A stretch of DNA of 64,000 bases from Roseicyclus salinarum (lineage in GTDB: Bacteria; Pseudomonadota; Alphaproteobacteria; Rhodobacterales; Rhodobacteraceae): the NCBI RefSeq assembly GCF_029624655.1, contig NZ_JARRSA010000015.1, forward strand, positions 1-64,000. Reading direction: 5' to 3'. Position numbers and translations under genes: made by a program. How positions within the stretch are numbered: position 1 is the first letter of the stretch; each line of letters starts with the position of its first letter. Below the pieces are notes generated by a model, which was given only the letters and a program-made list of their open reading frames with translations, searched no databases and was not told where the DNA came from. This document shows positions 30,395 to 39,455 of this stretch, piece after piece.

Positions 30395-31255
30395 TCATGC
30401 GTGGCCGCTCCGCATCGCGCGCGCCATGGCCGCCGCCGCGCCGACCCTGTCCATGTCGAGGCCGGTCTCGTAGCCCAGCGCCGACAGCCGTCCGGCCACG
30501 GCCTCTGTCGCGACGTTGCCCGCGGCCCCCGGCGCATAGGGGCAGCCGCCGAGGCCGCCCACCGCCGCGTCGAAGACCCTGAGGCCCCGCGCCAGCGCCA
30601 CCTCGACATTGTCGAGCGCGTGGCCCGACGTGTCGTGGAAATGCCCCGCAAGGCGGGCGGCCGGAACCTCGTCCAGCACCGCGGCCAGCATGGCGTCCAC
30701 GGCCTCGGGCGTCGCCCGCCCGATCGTGTCGCCCAGCGATATCTCGTAGACGCCCATGTCGCGCAGCCGCGCGGCGACGCGCGCCACGGCGGCGGGCTCC
30801 ACCGCGCCATCGTAGGGACATTCCACGACGCAGGAGATGTAGCCGCGCACCGGGACCGCGTCGGCCCGCGCGGCATCCGCGACCGGAGCGAACCGCGCGA
30901 GGCTCTCCTCGATCGAGGCGTTTATGTTCGCGCGCGAGAACCCTTCCGAGGCCGAGCCGAAGATCGCCACCTCGTCAGCCCGCGCCGCGCGCGCGCGCTC
31001 GTATCCCTTCATGTTCGGCGTCAGCGCGGCGTAGCTCACGCCGGTCGCGCGCGCGATGCCGGCCAGCACCTCGCCGCTGTCGGCCATCTGCGGCACCCAT
31101 TTCGGAGAGACGAAGCTCGCCACCTCGATGCGGCGGAACCCCGCGCCGCTCAGGCAGTCGATGAGCGCGACCTTCTCCGCCGTCGGGATCAGCCGCGCCT
31201 CGTTCTGCAACCCGTCGCGCGGGCCCACCTCGAAGATCTCCGCCCGTTCGCCCAT
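30395..31255 (-). CDS. Hydroxymethylglutaryl-CoA lyase
   Basis: 286 residues, TIM-barrel DRE-type lyase splitting HMG-CoA into acetyl-CoA and acetoacetate, the final step of leucine degradation. 'EVGPRDGLQNE' at the N-terminus gives the Arg-Asp pair of the active site; 'HFHDTSGHALDNV' gives metal-binding histidines; 'GGLGGCPYAPGAAGN' carries the signature cysteine. The start at 31255 overlaps the GST stop by one base; the frame continues upstream through mccA antisense-like sequence without support. Often called liuE or mvaB. Confidence 0.93.
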   Translation of the reverse strand: MGERAEIFEVGPRDGLQNEARLIPTAEKVALIDCLSGAGFRRIEVASFVSPKWVPQMADSGEVLAGIARATGVSYAALTPNMKGYERARAARADEVAIFGSASEGFSRANINASIEESLARFAPVADAARADAVPVRGYISCVVECPYDGAVEPAAVARVAARLRDMGVYEISLGDTIGRATPEAVDAMLAAVLDEVPAARLAGHFHDTSGHALDNVEVALARGLRVFDAAVGGLGGCPYAPGAAGNVATEAVAGRLSALGYETGLDMDRVGAAAAMARAMRSGHA

Positions 31256-31923
31256 CAGCGCGCCTCCGGCATCGGCCATGCTTCGTAGTAGTCGCGCATG
31301 TAGAGGCGGTCGGCGTCCTCGACCGGCAGGCTCGCGACGAAGCCGGGCCGCGCCGTGATGCGCCCATACCATGCCTGCAGCGCCGGAAAGGCCTCCGTCC
31401 GCACGAAATGCCGCGCCATGTAGACGGCCTGCCCCACGCTCACGTCCGCCGCCGAGAAGCCACGGTCGAGCAGATGCTCCCGCCCCTGCAGGCGCGCGTC
31501 CACCGCCGCAAGGCACTTCCCGGCCCGCTTCGCCTCCAGCGACATGATCACCGGCGAGCGCATGGCGTCCTCGCGCAGCGCGATGTGCTGCTGGGTCAGG
31601 GCCGCGACGTGCTGGCTCAGGGTCTCGGAGAAATGCACCCAGATCAGCCAGTCGATCCGTTCCGGGTCGTCCGGCGCGCGGCCCATCCCGGTCGCGGGAA
31701 AGCGCTCGCAGAGGATCTCGGTGATCGCCCCCGTCTCCCAGATCGCCCGGCCCTCGAACTCCAGCGCGGGCACCCGCCCGGCCGGGTTCAGCGCGAGAAA
31801 TTCGGGCGAGCGCAGCGACCTGTCGAAAGGCCATTCGACGACCTCGAACTCCACGGCCAGCTCGTGCAGAAGCCACAGCGTCCGCATCGACCGGCTCTGC
31901 GGAACGTGATGGAGCCGGATCAT
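31255..31923 (-). CDS. Glutathione S-transferase family protein
   Basis: 222 residues. N-terminal thioredoxin-like domain 'MIRLHHVPQSRSMRTLWLLHEL' region with the Ser pair typical of beta/theta-like GSTs and the 'GRVPALEFEG' cis-Pro motif near residue 52; C-terminal all-helical domain. It overlaps mccA by four bases (ATGA) and the lyase gene by one, so it belongs to the leucine operon. A detoxifying or glutathione-addition role there is unproven. Confidence 0.85.
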   Translation of the reverse strand: MIRLHHVPQSRSMRTLWLLHELAVEFEVVEWPFDRSLRSPEFLALNPAGRVPALEFEGRAIWETGAITEILCERFPATGMGRAPDDPERIDWLIWVHFSETLSQHVAALTQQHIALREDAMRSPVIMSLEAKRAGKCLAAVDARLQGREHLLDRGFSAADVSVGQAVYMARHFVRTEAFPALQAWYGRITARPGFVASLPVEDADRLYMRDYYEAWPMPEAR

Positions 31924-33869
31924 GCCGCGTCCTCCGCCGGCTCGAGCAGGATCAGCGGCGCACCCGCCTCGACCTGCGATCCCTCGGCGAAGAGGACCTC
32001 CGCGACCACCGCGTCGCGACCGGCCACGAGCGCATGTTCCATCTTCATCGCCTCCAGAACCGCCAACCGCTGGCCCCGCTCCACGCGGTCGCCGGCCGAA
32101 ACGAGAACCGCCTTCACCAGTCCGGGCATCGGCGCCTCCACGCGGTCCCCTCCCGCGCCCGCCTCCGCCGCGACGTCGAGCGGGTCGATCACGTCGAACT
32201 CGTGGGCGTCGCCGTCGAAGACCACGACGCGCCCCGGAAGGCGGACGGCGCGCATCGCCGTCTTGCGCCCCTCCACCAGCCAGTCCGCGCCCGCGCGCCG
32301 CAACCCCACGCGCCCTTCCTCCACCGTGACCTCGGAGTCGCCCTCCCCCCGCGTCTCGACCGCGATCGCAAGCGTCGCGCCTTCCCGGCCCAGCCGCACG
32401 GTCTGCCGCAACCCGTGCCACAGGCGGAACCCGCAAAGCGGCGGCGGGTCCGCATCGAGCCCCATCGCCGCCACCGCCGCGAGCGCGATGACGGCCGCGC
32501 CGGGCGCGGGCGGTGCGGCAAGCTCGTCCAGATGCGCGTCGATCAGGCCGGTGTCCACGTCGCCGCAGGCGAAGCGCGGATGGCGCACGAGCCGCCGCAG
32601 GAACGCGAGGTTGGTCACCGAACCCGCCACCTCCGTCCCGGCCAGCGCGCGGTCCATCCGGCGCAGGGCGATCTCCCGCGTGGGACCGTGCACGATCAGC
32701 TTGGCGATCATCGGGTCGTACCACGGGCTGATCTCGTCGCCCGCGCCGACGCCGGTATCCGCCCGCGCGCCCGCGCCGAAGGACAAGTGCGCAAGCCGCC
32801 CCGTCGCGGGCAGGAAGCCCTTGGGCACGTCCTCGGCATAGAGCCGCGCCTCGATGGCATGGCCCGCGATCGACAGTTCCTCCTGACGCGCGGGCAGCGC
32901 CTCTCCCGACGCGACGCGAAGCTGCCATTCCACGAGGTCCACGCCGGTGATCGCCTCCGTCACGGGATGCTCGACCTGAAGCCGCGTGTTCATCTCCATG
33001 AAGTAGAAGCGGTCGGGCCGCAGGCCGTCGCTCGCGTCCACGATGAACTCCACCGTACCTGCGCCCGCGTAGCCGATGGCCTCGGCCGCGCGCACGGCGG
33101 CGGTGCCCATCTCCTCGCGCATGTCGGCCGTCATGCCGGGCGCGGGCGCCTCCTCGATCACCTTCTGGTGCCGGCGCTGGAGCGAGCAGTCGCGCTCGAA
33201 GAGGTGCACCGCGCGCGCGCCATCACCGAAGACCTGCACCTCGATGTGCCTCGGCTTCTCGACGAACTTCTCGATCAGGACGGCGTCGTTGCCGAAGGCG
33301 GTCGCCGCCTCGCCCTTCGCGGAGGCGAGCGCGTCCATGAACGCCTCGGGGCCCGCGACCTTGCGCATCCCCTTGCCGCCCCCGCCCGCCACGGCCTTGA
33401 TCAGGACCGGGTAGCCGATCGCGTCCGCAGCACCGAACAGGTGCTCGGGCTCCTGGTTCGCGCCGTGATAGCCGGGCACGACCGGCACCCCGGCCTCCGA
33501 CATCAGCGCCTTGGCCGCGTCCTTCAGGCCCATGGCCCGGATCGCCTTCGCCGAGGGGCCGACGAAGACGAGGCCCGCGGCCTCCACGGCCTCGACGAAA
33601 TCGGGGTTCTCCGACAGGAACCCGTATCCCGGATGGATCGCCTGCGCGCCCGTGGCCCGCGCGGCCTCGATGATCGTGTCGGCGCGCAGGTAGCTGTCTG
33701 CGGGCTTGGGGCCGCCGATCCGCACGGCGACATCCGCCATCCGGACATGACGCGCGTTCGCGTCGGCGTCGGAATGGACGGCGACCGTCGAGACGCCCAG
33801 CCTGCGGCACGTCTCGATCACGCGGGCCGCGATCTCGCCCCGGTTCGCGATCAGGATCCTGTCGAACAT
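31920..33869 (-). CDS. mccA: Methylcrotonyl-CoA carboxylase biotin-carrying alpha subunit
   Basis: 649 residues. N-terminal biotin carboxylase domain starting 'MFDRILIANRGEIAARVI', with ATP-grasp loop 'AVAGGGGKGMRKV' near residue 165 and 'EMNTRLQVEHPVTE' near 290; C-terminal biotinyl domain with the acceptor lysine in 'LEAMKMEHAL' (Lys609). With MccB it carboxylates 3-methylcrotonyl-CoA. The order and partner genes support MCC over propionyl- or geranyl-CoA carboxylase. Its start overlaps the current stop of the macro-domain gene. Confidence 0.93.
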   Translation of the reverse strand: MFDRILIANRGEIAARVIETCRRLGVSTVAVHSDADANARHVRMADVAVRIGGPKPADSYLRADTIIEAARATGAQAIHPGYGFLSENPDFVEAVEAAGLVFVGPSAKAIRAMGLKDAAKALMSEAGVPVVPGYHGANQEPEHLFGAADAIGYPVLIKAVAGGGGKGMRKVAGPEAFMDALASAKGEAATAFGNDAVLIEKFVEKPRHIEVQVFGDGARAVHLFERDCSLQRRHQKVIEEAPAPGMTADMREEMGTAAVRAAEAIGYAGAGTVEFIVDASDGLRPDRFYFMEMNTRLQVEHPVTEAITGVDLVEWQLRVASGEALPARQEELSIAGHAIEARLYAEDVPKGFLPATGRLAHLSFGAGARADTGVGAGDEISPWYDPMIAKLIVHGPTREIALRRMDRALAGTEVAGSVTNLAFLRRLVRHPRFACGDVDTGLIDAHLDELAAPPAPGAAVIALAAVAAMGLDADPPPLCGFRLWHGLRQTVRLGREGATLAIAVETRGEGDSEVTVEEGRVGLRRAGADWLVEGRKTAMRAVRLPGRVVVFDGDAHEFDVIDPLDVAAEAGAGGDRVEAPMPGLVKAVLVSAGDRVERGQRLAVLEAMKMEHALVAGRDAVVAEVLFAEGSQVEAGAPLILLEPAEDAA

Positions 33870-33942
33870 CAGCCCCTCCCGGCCTTTCCCGTCCCGGGCC
33901 GCGCGGCCCCCGTCATGTCCGGCGCCCGCGCGCCCGACCGTC

Positions 33943-34426
33943 TCATGGCGCACTCTCCGCCAGCGCCGCGTCGAAGGCCACCAGCAGCGCCCGCTCCACG
34001 GGCGCGCGCTTCTGCCCGAATCGTGGCGACCGCGATCCGCGCCGCCCGATCCGCCGGAAAGCCGTAGATCCCGGTCGAGATCGCCGGGAAGGCCACGCGC
34101 CGGTGGCCGATCTCGGACGCGCGGGCGAGGCTCTCGCGGTAGCACGAGACGAGCCGATCGTCCTCGGCCATGTCTCCGCCGCGCCAGACCGGACCCACCG
34201 TGCGGATCACGTGACGCGCCCGCAGCCCGTGGCCGCCCGTCACCTTAGCCTGTCCAGTCCCGCATCCGCCGAGCCCGCGGCACTCCGCCGGAAGCCACGG
34301 CCCCGCCGCGCGGCGGATCGCTCCGTCGACCCCGCCGCCGCCCGGAAGCGAGCGGTTGGCCGCGTTCACGATCGCGTCCACCTCGAACGCGGCGATGTCG
34401 CCCTCGATGACCTCGATCTCAGGCAT
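33943..34426 (-). pseudogene. Macro-domain (ADP-ribose-binding) gene with an apparent frameshift
   Basis: The first ~140 codons encode a macro domain: '[20 protein letters not shown]' (ADP-ribose Asn and glycine loop), '[10 protein letters not shown]' and the phosphate loop '[10 protein letters not shown]'. After 'RIAVATIRA' (about 34030-34010) the frame runs into Gly/Arg-rich sequence and stops at 33869. One base out of phase, the same DNA reads '[20 protein letters not shown]' and ends at a TGA at 33943-33945, matching the usual last strand and helix. Intact length would be about 161 residues, normal for the family. A GTG nine bases upstream (34435) is an alternative start. Either a real indel or a sequencing error. 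Predicted O-acetyl-ADP-ribose deacetylase type. Confidence 0.7.
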
Positions 34427-34841
34427 CGTGCGCACCCCCGAGATCCTCGACCACCTCGAACCGCTCCCAGATCAGCGCCATGTCCGGCGCGAAGATGCCC
34501 GCGCGCCGGTAGTAGCGCTCGTGGCCCGCGCGCCAGCCCGCCAGCGTCTCGTCCTCGCCTTCCATCAGCGCCATCTCTTCCGTCATCTCCGCGAAGGTCG
34601 TCCGGCGCAGCTCCAGCGTCCGCGTGACGAGTTGCGGGCGATCCTCGAAGTCGAGAACGATGTCGCAGCGCCCGACAACCGGCTCGGCCTCGCCGGCCGC
34701 CAGTTCGGCGATGGCGGTGCAGGTGGCCCGCTTGCGCCCCGACCGCACCAGCGCGAGAAGTGCGTCCGACAGCGCCGGGCTGTCGCCGAAGCGATAGGTC
34801 TCGGCATCACGATACCGCGCCCTGATGTCCTCGACCCTCAT
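34419..34841 (-). CDS. ASCH-domain protein
   Basis: 140 residues. The sequence '[32 protein letters not shown]' followed by '[31 protein letters not shown]' matches the bacterial ASCH (PUA-like beta-barrel) family, with the conserved G-x-K-x-x-T-C element. Members bind RNA or hydrolyse acylated cytidines. Its ATG overlaps the stop of an upstream 80-codon frame, and its end overlaps the macro-domain start. It forms a cassette inside the leucine operon. Confidence 0.8.
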   Translation of the reverse strand: MRVEDIRARYRDAETYRFGDSPALSDALLALVRSGRKRATCTAIAELAAGEAEPVVGRCDIVLDFEDRPQLVTRTLELRRTTFAEMTEEMALMEGEDETLAGWRAGHERYYRRAGIFAPDMALIWERFEVVEDLGGAHDA

Positions 34842-35080
34842 GCCGCGCACCATGCCTGCCTGCGTCCGCCGAGACACAGGCGCGCATGGCCCGCCGCGAT
34901 CATCTGCCCCCCCGGCGCGTGCCATGCGGGGCCGAGCATGAGCGCGAGCACACCGCGCGTGACCGCCATCGGGCCGAAACGACGCCCCCTCCCCGGACGC
35001 CGGGCCGGCAGGCCCATGCCCCATTTCGGGGGCCCGCGATGATCGCGGGCGAACGGCATGACCTTCTCGCGCCGTGCCAT
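34838..35080 (-). CDS. Hypothetical 80-residue basic protein
   Basis: Starts 'MARREKVMPFARDHRGPPKWGMG', Arg/Gly/Pro-rich, with one moderately hydrophobic stretch ('GVLALMLGPAWHA'). No family recognised. Support: it begins six bases after the mccB stop, its TGA overlaps the ASCH ATG (ATGA), and third codon positions are mainly G or C. Against: no clear ribosome site, and high-GC DNA gives spurious frames easily. Confidence 0.4.
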   Translation of the reverse strand: MARREKVMPFARDHRGPPKWGMGLPARRPGRGRRFGPMAVTRGVLALMLGPAWHAPGGQMIAAGHARLCLGGRRQAWCAA

Positions 35081-35085
35081 CGCCG

Positions 35086-36687
35086 TCACATCCGGAACAC
35101 GCCGAAGCGCGTCTCGCCGATGGGCGCGTTCAGCGCCGCCGAGAGCGACAGGGCCAGCACCTCGCGCGACTTGCGCGGGTCCACGATGCCGTCGTCCCAG
35201 AGGCGCGCCGAGGCGTAGAGCGGGTGCGACTGGCGCTCGAACATCTCGATCGTGGGCCGCTTGAACTCCGCCTCGGCCTCGGCGGACCAGTCCTCGCCCG
35301 CCTTCTCCATCGCCGCGCGCTTGACGGTGGCCAGAACCCCCGCCGCCTGCGCCCCACCCATGACCGAGATGCGCGAATTGGGCCATGTCCACAGGAACCG
35401 GGGCGAATAGGCGCGCCCGGCCATGCCGTAGTTTCCGGCCCCGAAGGAACCTCCGACCAGCATCGTGATCTTCGGCACCGAGGTCGTCGCGACGGCCGTG
35501 ACCATCTTCGCGCCGTGGCGCGCGATGCCCTCGTTCTCGTAGCGCCGCCCCACCATGAACCCGGTGATGTTCTGCAGGAACACGAGCGGCGTCTTCCTCT
35601 GCGAGCAGAGTTCGACGAAATGCGCGGCCTTCTGGGCGCTTTCGCTGAACAGCACGCCGTTGTTGGCGACGATGCCGACGGGCAGGCCCATCACCTCGGC
35701 GAAGCCCGTCACGATGCTTTCGCCGAACCGCGGCTTGAACTCGTCGAACCAGCTGTCGTCGACAATGCGCGCGATGACCTCGCGGATGTCGTAGGGCGTC
35801 GAGGGCGAGGCGGGCACCACGTCGAACAGCTCCTCGGGGTCGTGGGCGGGCGGGCGACCGCCGAGAACCGGACCCGCGCCCCCGGCATCGCCGAGCGACG
35901 CCACCGCCCGCCGCGCCAGCGCGAGGGCGTGCGCATCGTCCTCGGCGAGGTAGTCCGCCACTCCCGAAAGCCGCGTGTGAACGTCGCCGCCGCCGAGGTC
36001 CTCCGCGCTCACGACCTCGCCCGTCGCGGCCTGCACCAGGGGCGGGCCGGCGAGGAATATCGTCCCCTGCTCCTTCACGATGATCGTGACGTCCGACATC
36101 GCGGGCACATAGGCGCCCCCGGCGGTGCACGATCCCATGACCACCGCGATCTGCGCGATCGCCTTCGCGCTCATCCGGGCCTGGTTGAAGAAGATGCGTC
36201 CGAAATGGTCACGGTCGGGAAAGACCTCGTCCTGCTGAGGCAGGTTCGCCCCGCCCGAATCCACGAGGTAGATACAGGGCAGCCGGCATTCCTCTGCGAT
36301 CTCCTGCGCGCGGAGGTGCTTCTTGACCGTCATGGGGTAGTAGGTGCCGCCCTTCACGGTGGCGTCGTTGCACACGACCACGACCTCTCGGCCCATGACC
36401 CGGCCGATGCCCGCGATGACCCCGGCGGCGGGGGCTGCGCCGTCATACATCCCGTGCGCCGCCGTCGCTCCGATCTCGAGGAAGGGCGATCCGGGATCGA
36501 GCAGGTTCGCCACCCGCTCCCGCGGGAGCATCTTGCCGCGCGAGACGTGGCGGGCGCGGGCCCTCTCGCCGCCGCCCGCGGCCGCGAGCGCGGCGGCGTC
36601 CTCGGCCGCGCGCAGCGCCTCGAGATGCGCGGCGCGGTTGGCGCGGGCCTCCTCGGACCCCGCGACGAGCGACGAGCGGAGCCTCAC
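35086..36687 (-). CDS. mccB: Methylcrotonyl-CoA carboxylase carboxyltransferase beta subunit
   Basis: 533 residues, usual for MccB. '[28 protein letters not shown]' region near residue 50 and two crotonase-like halves with '[21 protein letters not shown]' region and '[13 protein letters not shown]'-type oxyanion loop ('[18 protein letters not shown]'). It transfers carboxyl from biotin on MccA to 3-methylcrotonyl-CoA. The start is a GTG at 36687 overlapping the flavodoxin-like gene's TGA (GTGA); there is no in-frame ATG near the conserved N-terminus. Confidence 0.93.
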   Translation of the reverse strand: MRLRSSLVAGSEEARANRAAHLEALRAAEDAAALAAAGGGERARARHVSRGKMLPRERVANLLDPGSPFLEIGATAAHGMYDGAAPAAGVIAGIGRVMGREVVVVCNDATVKGGTYYPMTVKKHLRAQEIAEECRLPCIYLVDSGGANLPQQDEVFPDRDHFGRIFFNQARMSAKAIAQIAVVMGSCTAGGAYVPAMSDVTIIVKEQGTIFLAGPPLVQAATGEVVSAEDLGGGDVHTRLSGVADYLAEDDAHALALARRAVASLGDAGGAGPVLGGRPPAHDPEELFDVVPASPSTPYDIREVIARIVDDSWFDEFKPRFGESIVTGFAEVMGLPVGIVANNGVLFSESAQKAAHFVELCSQRKTPLVFLQNITGFMVGRRYENEGIARHGAKMVTAVATTSVPKITMLVGGSFGAGNYGMAGRAYSPRFLWTWPNSRISVMGGAQAAGVLATVKRAAMEKAGEDWSAEAEAEFKRPTIEMFERQSHPLYASARLWDDGIVDPRKSREVLALSLSAALNAPIGETRFGVFRM

Positions 36688-37403
36688 GAGCGGTACTCCG
36701 GGTTCTCGAAGCCAAAGCGCGCGCCCGCGCCCCAGGCGTTGCGGTCGTTGCCCTCGTTCGGCAGGCCGCCCGCGTCCTTCAGCAGTCGCGCCATGTGCAT
36801 CAGGTTCCACGTCATGATGGTCGTGTTCCGCTTGGTGAAGTCATTGTCGAAGCCGACGCGCCCGCCCCTGCCGTCGTCGTCGCCGTAGGACGGGCCGGGC
36901 CCCGCCTCGCCGATCCAGCCGCAGTCCGCCTGCGGCGGGATGACGTAGCCGAGGTGATTGAGCGCGAAGCCCACGCTCATGGCGACATGCTTGATGCCGT
37001 CCTCGTTGCCGGTGACGGCGGTGCCGCCGACCTTGCCGTAGAAGACGGACTGGCCCTTGTCGTTCAGAAGACCCGACATCGCGTAAAGCCGTTCTATCAG
37101 CACCCTGCAGACCGAGCTCTCCTCGCCCAGCCAGATCGGCGTGCCCACGACGAGGATGTCCGCCGCACCGACCGTCTCCCAGAGTTTCGGCCAGTCGTCG
37201 CGGTCCCAGCCATGCTCGGTCATGTCGGGGTAGACGCCGGGCGGGACGTGGTGATCGAGCATGTGCAGCCGCTCCACCGCGACACCCTGCCCCTCCATGA
37301 TGCGCGCCGAAGCATCGAGCAGAAGCTGCGTGTGGCTGTCCTTCGCGCTCTTCTTGAGGGAGGTGTTGACGTAGACGGCCTTCAGGCCTCGGAAGTCGCT
37401 CAT
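36684..37403 (-). CDS. Flavodoxin/NAD(P)H-dependent FMN reductase-like protein
   Basis: 239 residues. Flavodoxin-like fold with '[20 protein letters not shown]' (phosphate-binding loop for FMN), '[20 protein letters not shown]' near residue 87 and '[18 protein letters not shown]' near 130. A likely FMN-binding oxidoreductase of the NADPH-dependent FMN reductase superfamily. It overlaps mccB (GTGA) and the next hypothetical gene (ATGA), so it is co-translated in the leucine operon. Electron partner unknown. Confidence 0.8.
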   Translation of the reverse strand: MSDFRGLKAVYVNTSLKKSAKDSHTQLLLDASARIMEGQGVAVERLHMLDHHVPPGVYPDMTEHGWDRDDWPKLWETVGAADILVVGTPIWLGEESSVCRVLIERLYAMSGLLNDKGQSVFYGKVGGTAVTGNEDGIKHVAMSVGFALNHLGYVIPPQADCGWIGEAGPGPSYGDDDGRGGRVGFDNDFTKRNTTIMTWNLMHMARLLKDAGGLPNEGNDRNAWGAGARFGFENPEYRS

Positions 37404-37708
37404 GTCGCGGGCTCCTCGTCCAGGGTTTCGGGATCGACCGCCACCGCGCGGCCGCGGGCGTCGTATGCGCCCAGCCACCGCGCCCCGCCCTCGGGCTCGC
37501 AGGTCACGACCAGCCGCACGCCATCGACGGGCGAGGGCCGCGCATAGCAGTCGGTGCGCGCACCGCCCGTCTCGGCGACGTAGTCTTCCGCGGCGGCCTC
37601 GATGATCTCGGTCTCGCTCGGCACCCGCGCGTCGACGCCAAGCCTGACCCCCACCGCAAGCGCGATGGTCACGAGACCGGCAAGGGGCAGTGCGATGCCG
37701 CGTCTCAT
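37400..37708 (-). CDS. Hypothetical membrane-anchored protein
   Basis: 102 residues: an N-terminal hydrophobic anchor (about 5-26) followed by a soluble part with two cysteines ('RTDCYARPS', 'VTCEPEGG'). No family recognised. It lies eight bases after the DUF1622 gene and overlaps the flavodoxin-like gene by four bases, so it belongs to the leucine operon transcript. Confidence 0.6.
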   Translation of the reverse strand: MRRGIALPLAGLVTIALAVGVRLGVDARVPSETEIIEAAAEDYVAETGGARTDCYARPSPVDGVRLVVTCEPEGGARWLGAYDARGRAVAVDPETLDEEPAT

Positions 37709-37715
37709 GCCGCCC

Positions 37716-38114
37716 TCACCGCTCGGGGTCCTTCTTGATCTCGCGGATCTCGCGGTCGAGGAAGTAGCTGATCGCCGAGCGGATCACGACGAGCAGGGCA
37801 AGGAAGACAAGGTCCTCCAGCCGGAGGCTCAGCGCCGTGTGGATGATGTCCGACACGATCAGCAGCTCCAGCCCCGACAGGATGTAGCGGCCAAGCTCCA
37901 CCCGCTCGCGGTTGATGATCTTGGCGCGCGTCGGTTCTCCCCGCCGGACCTCGGCCGTGACGAAGCCGATCAGGAAACGCACGGCGCCGATCAGCATGAC
38001 CGCGATCGCCAGAAGGTCGATGATCGCCGAGACCCATTCCAGCAGGTGCACGAGAGCCGCAAGATCCGTGTGCAGGATCCCTTCGCTCTGTTCCATGTCG
38101 CCGAAGCCCTCCAT
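37716..38114 (-). CDS. DUF1622 membrane protein
   Basis: 132 residues with three predicted helices. 'IINRERVELGRYILSGLELLIVSDIIHT' region and 'SAISYFLDREIREIKKDPE' match the DUF1622 family of small inner-membrane proteins of unknown function. The start at 38114 is six bases from the ivd stop; an internal ATG at 38096 with GGAGGG upstream is an alternative. Transcribed after ivd. Confidence 0.8.
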   Translation of the reverse strand: MEGFGDMEQSEGILHTDLAALVHLLEWVSAIIDLLAIAVMLIGAVRFLIGFVTAEVRRGEPTRAKIINRERVELGRYILSGLELLIVSDIIHTALSLRLEDLVFLALLVVIRSAISYFLDREIREIKKDPER

Positions 38115-38120
38115 CCCGCG

Positions 38121-39284
38121 TCATCCCGTGGCCGCCATCAACTCCCTTCCGACCAGCATACGCCGGATTTCCGACGTGCCCGCACCGATTTCCATCAGCT
38201 TGGCGTCGCGGAACATGCGCGAGACCGCGCTGTCGTTCATGAACCCCGCTCCGCCCATCGCCTGCACGGCCTGGTGGGCGACCTTCATGCCCTCCTCGGA
38301 GGCGTAGAGGACGCAGGCGGCCGCGTCCTGCCGCGTGACCGCGCCCCGGTCGCAGGCCTTGGCGACCTCGTAGGCATAGGCGCGGGCAGAGTTCATCGCC
38401 GTGTACATGTCGGCGATCTTGCCCTGCATGAGCTGGAAGTTCCCGATGGGCTGTCCGAACTGGTGACGCTCCTTCATGTAGGGCATGACCTCGTCGAGGC
38501 AGCCGGCCATGATGCCGATGTTGACGCCCGACAGCACGACGCGCTCGTAGTCGAGGCCCGACATCAGGACACGCACGCCCTTGCCTTCCTCGCCAAGGAC
38601 GTTCTCGAAGGGCACCTCGACGTCCTCGAAGACCAGCTCCGCCGTGTTCGAGCCCCGCATCCCCAGCTTGTCGAAATGGGGCGAGGTGGAAAACCCCTTC
38701 ATCTCCTTCTCGATGAGGAAGGCGGTGATGCCCCTGGACCCCGCCTCGGGGTCGGTCTTGGCATAGACCACGAGCGTGTCGGCGTCGGGTCCGTTGGTGA
38801 TCCAGTATTTCGTGCCGTTCAGGACGTAGCGGTCATTTCGCTTCTCGGCCCTCAGCTTCATGCCCACGACGTCCGAGCCCGCGCCCGCCTCGGACATGGC
38901 CAGCGCGCCCACATGCTCGCCCGAGACCAGCCGGGGCAGGTATTTCCGCTTCTGCTCGGGCGTGCCGTTCAGCTTGATCTGGTTGACGCAGAGGTTGGAA
39001 TGCGCGCCGTAGGACAGGCCGACCGAAGCCGAGGCGCGGCTGATCTCCTCGACCGCGACCGTGTGGGCGAGATAGCCCATGCCGGCGCCGCCGAACTCCT
39101 CGTCCACGGTGATCCCGAGCAGGCCCAGCTCGCCCAGCTCGCGCCACAGCTCGTTCGGGAACGCATTGTCGCGGTCGATTGCGGCCGCCATCGGCTTCAC
39201 CCGCTCCTGCGCCCAGCGATGCACCATCTCGCGCAGCGCGTTCACGTCGTCGCCCAGATCGAACGTCATCGAGGCCATGAACAT
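38121..39284 (-). CDS. ivd: Isovaleryl-CoA dehydrogenase
   Basis: 387 residues, acyl-CoA dehydrogenase fold. FAD and substrate signatures '[15 protein letters not shown]' near residue 128 and '[20 protein letters not shown]' near 345; a glutamate in '[12 protein letters not shown]' (Glu247) sits where the IVD catalytic base lies. It oxidises isovaleryl-CoA to 3-methylcrotonyl-CoA and feeds the carboxylase encoded downstream. The start at 39284 is preferred, with GGGGAGG nine bases upstream; 39278 and 39269 are alternatives. First gene of the leucine operon. Confidence 0.92.
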   Translation of the reverse strand: MFMASMTFDLGDDVNALREMVHRWAQERVKPMAAAIDRDNAFPNELWRELGELGLLGITVDEEFGGAGMGYLAHTVAVEEISRASASVGLSYGAHSNLCVNQIKLNGTPEQKRKYLPRLVSGEHVGALAMSEAGAGSDVVGMKLRAEKRNDRYVLNGTKYWITNGPDADTLVVYAKTDPEAGSRGITAFLIEKEMKGFSTSPHFDKLGMRGSNTAELVFEDVEVPFENVLGEEGKGVRVLMSGLDYERVVLSGVNIGIMAGCLDEVMPYMKERHQFGQPIGNFQLMQGKIADMYTAMNSARAYAYEVAKACDRGAVTRQDAAACVLYASEEGMKVAHQAVQAMGGAGFMNDSAVSRMFRDAKLMEIGAGTSEIRRMLVGRELMAATG

Positions 39285-39300
39285 GGCACCCGCCCTCCCC

Positions 39301-39324
39301 TTAATTGAACGGTTGTTCATTTAA
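39301..39324 (-). promoter_or_regulatory. Palindromic operator in front of ivd
   Basis: A perfect TGAAC-GGTT-GTTCA palindrome (39306-39319), extended on both sides by TTAA arms with a single mismatched pair, giving 24 symmetric bases. It overlaps the -10 box and the expected transcription start, so a bound protein would block initiation. The form is typical of TetR-family acyl-CoA regulators; no such gene is in the window. Confidence 0.75.
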
Positions 39325-39349
39325 TAGGCGCCGCGCGCCGTCCTGTCAA
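39321..39349 (-). promoter_or_regulatory. Strong housekeeping promoter for the leucine operon
   Basis: On the minus strand, consensus TTGACA (39349-39344), a 17-base spacer, then TATTAA (39326-39321). Predicted start near 39314, inside the operator. The leader to the ivd ATG at 39284 would be about 30 bases. Confidence 0.75.
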
Positions 39350-39455
39350 AGGATTCGGGCGCTCGCCCCCCCCACGCCGATGGCCCGTTGCGCCCATGCG
39401 CCGATGCCGCGATGGTGCGCGCCGCGAACACCACCTGCGGACGGACCCCGGACAA

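Noticed and set aside
39301-39324. TTAA...TTAA as a CtrA-type site
   Set aside because: The two TTAA boxes are 16 bases apart, not the seven needed for CtrA; the palindrome explains them better.
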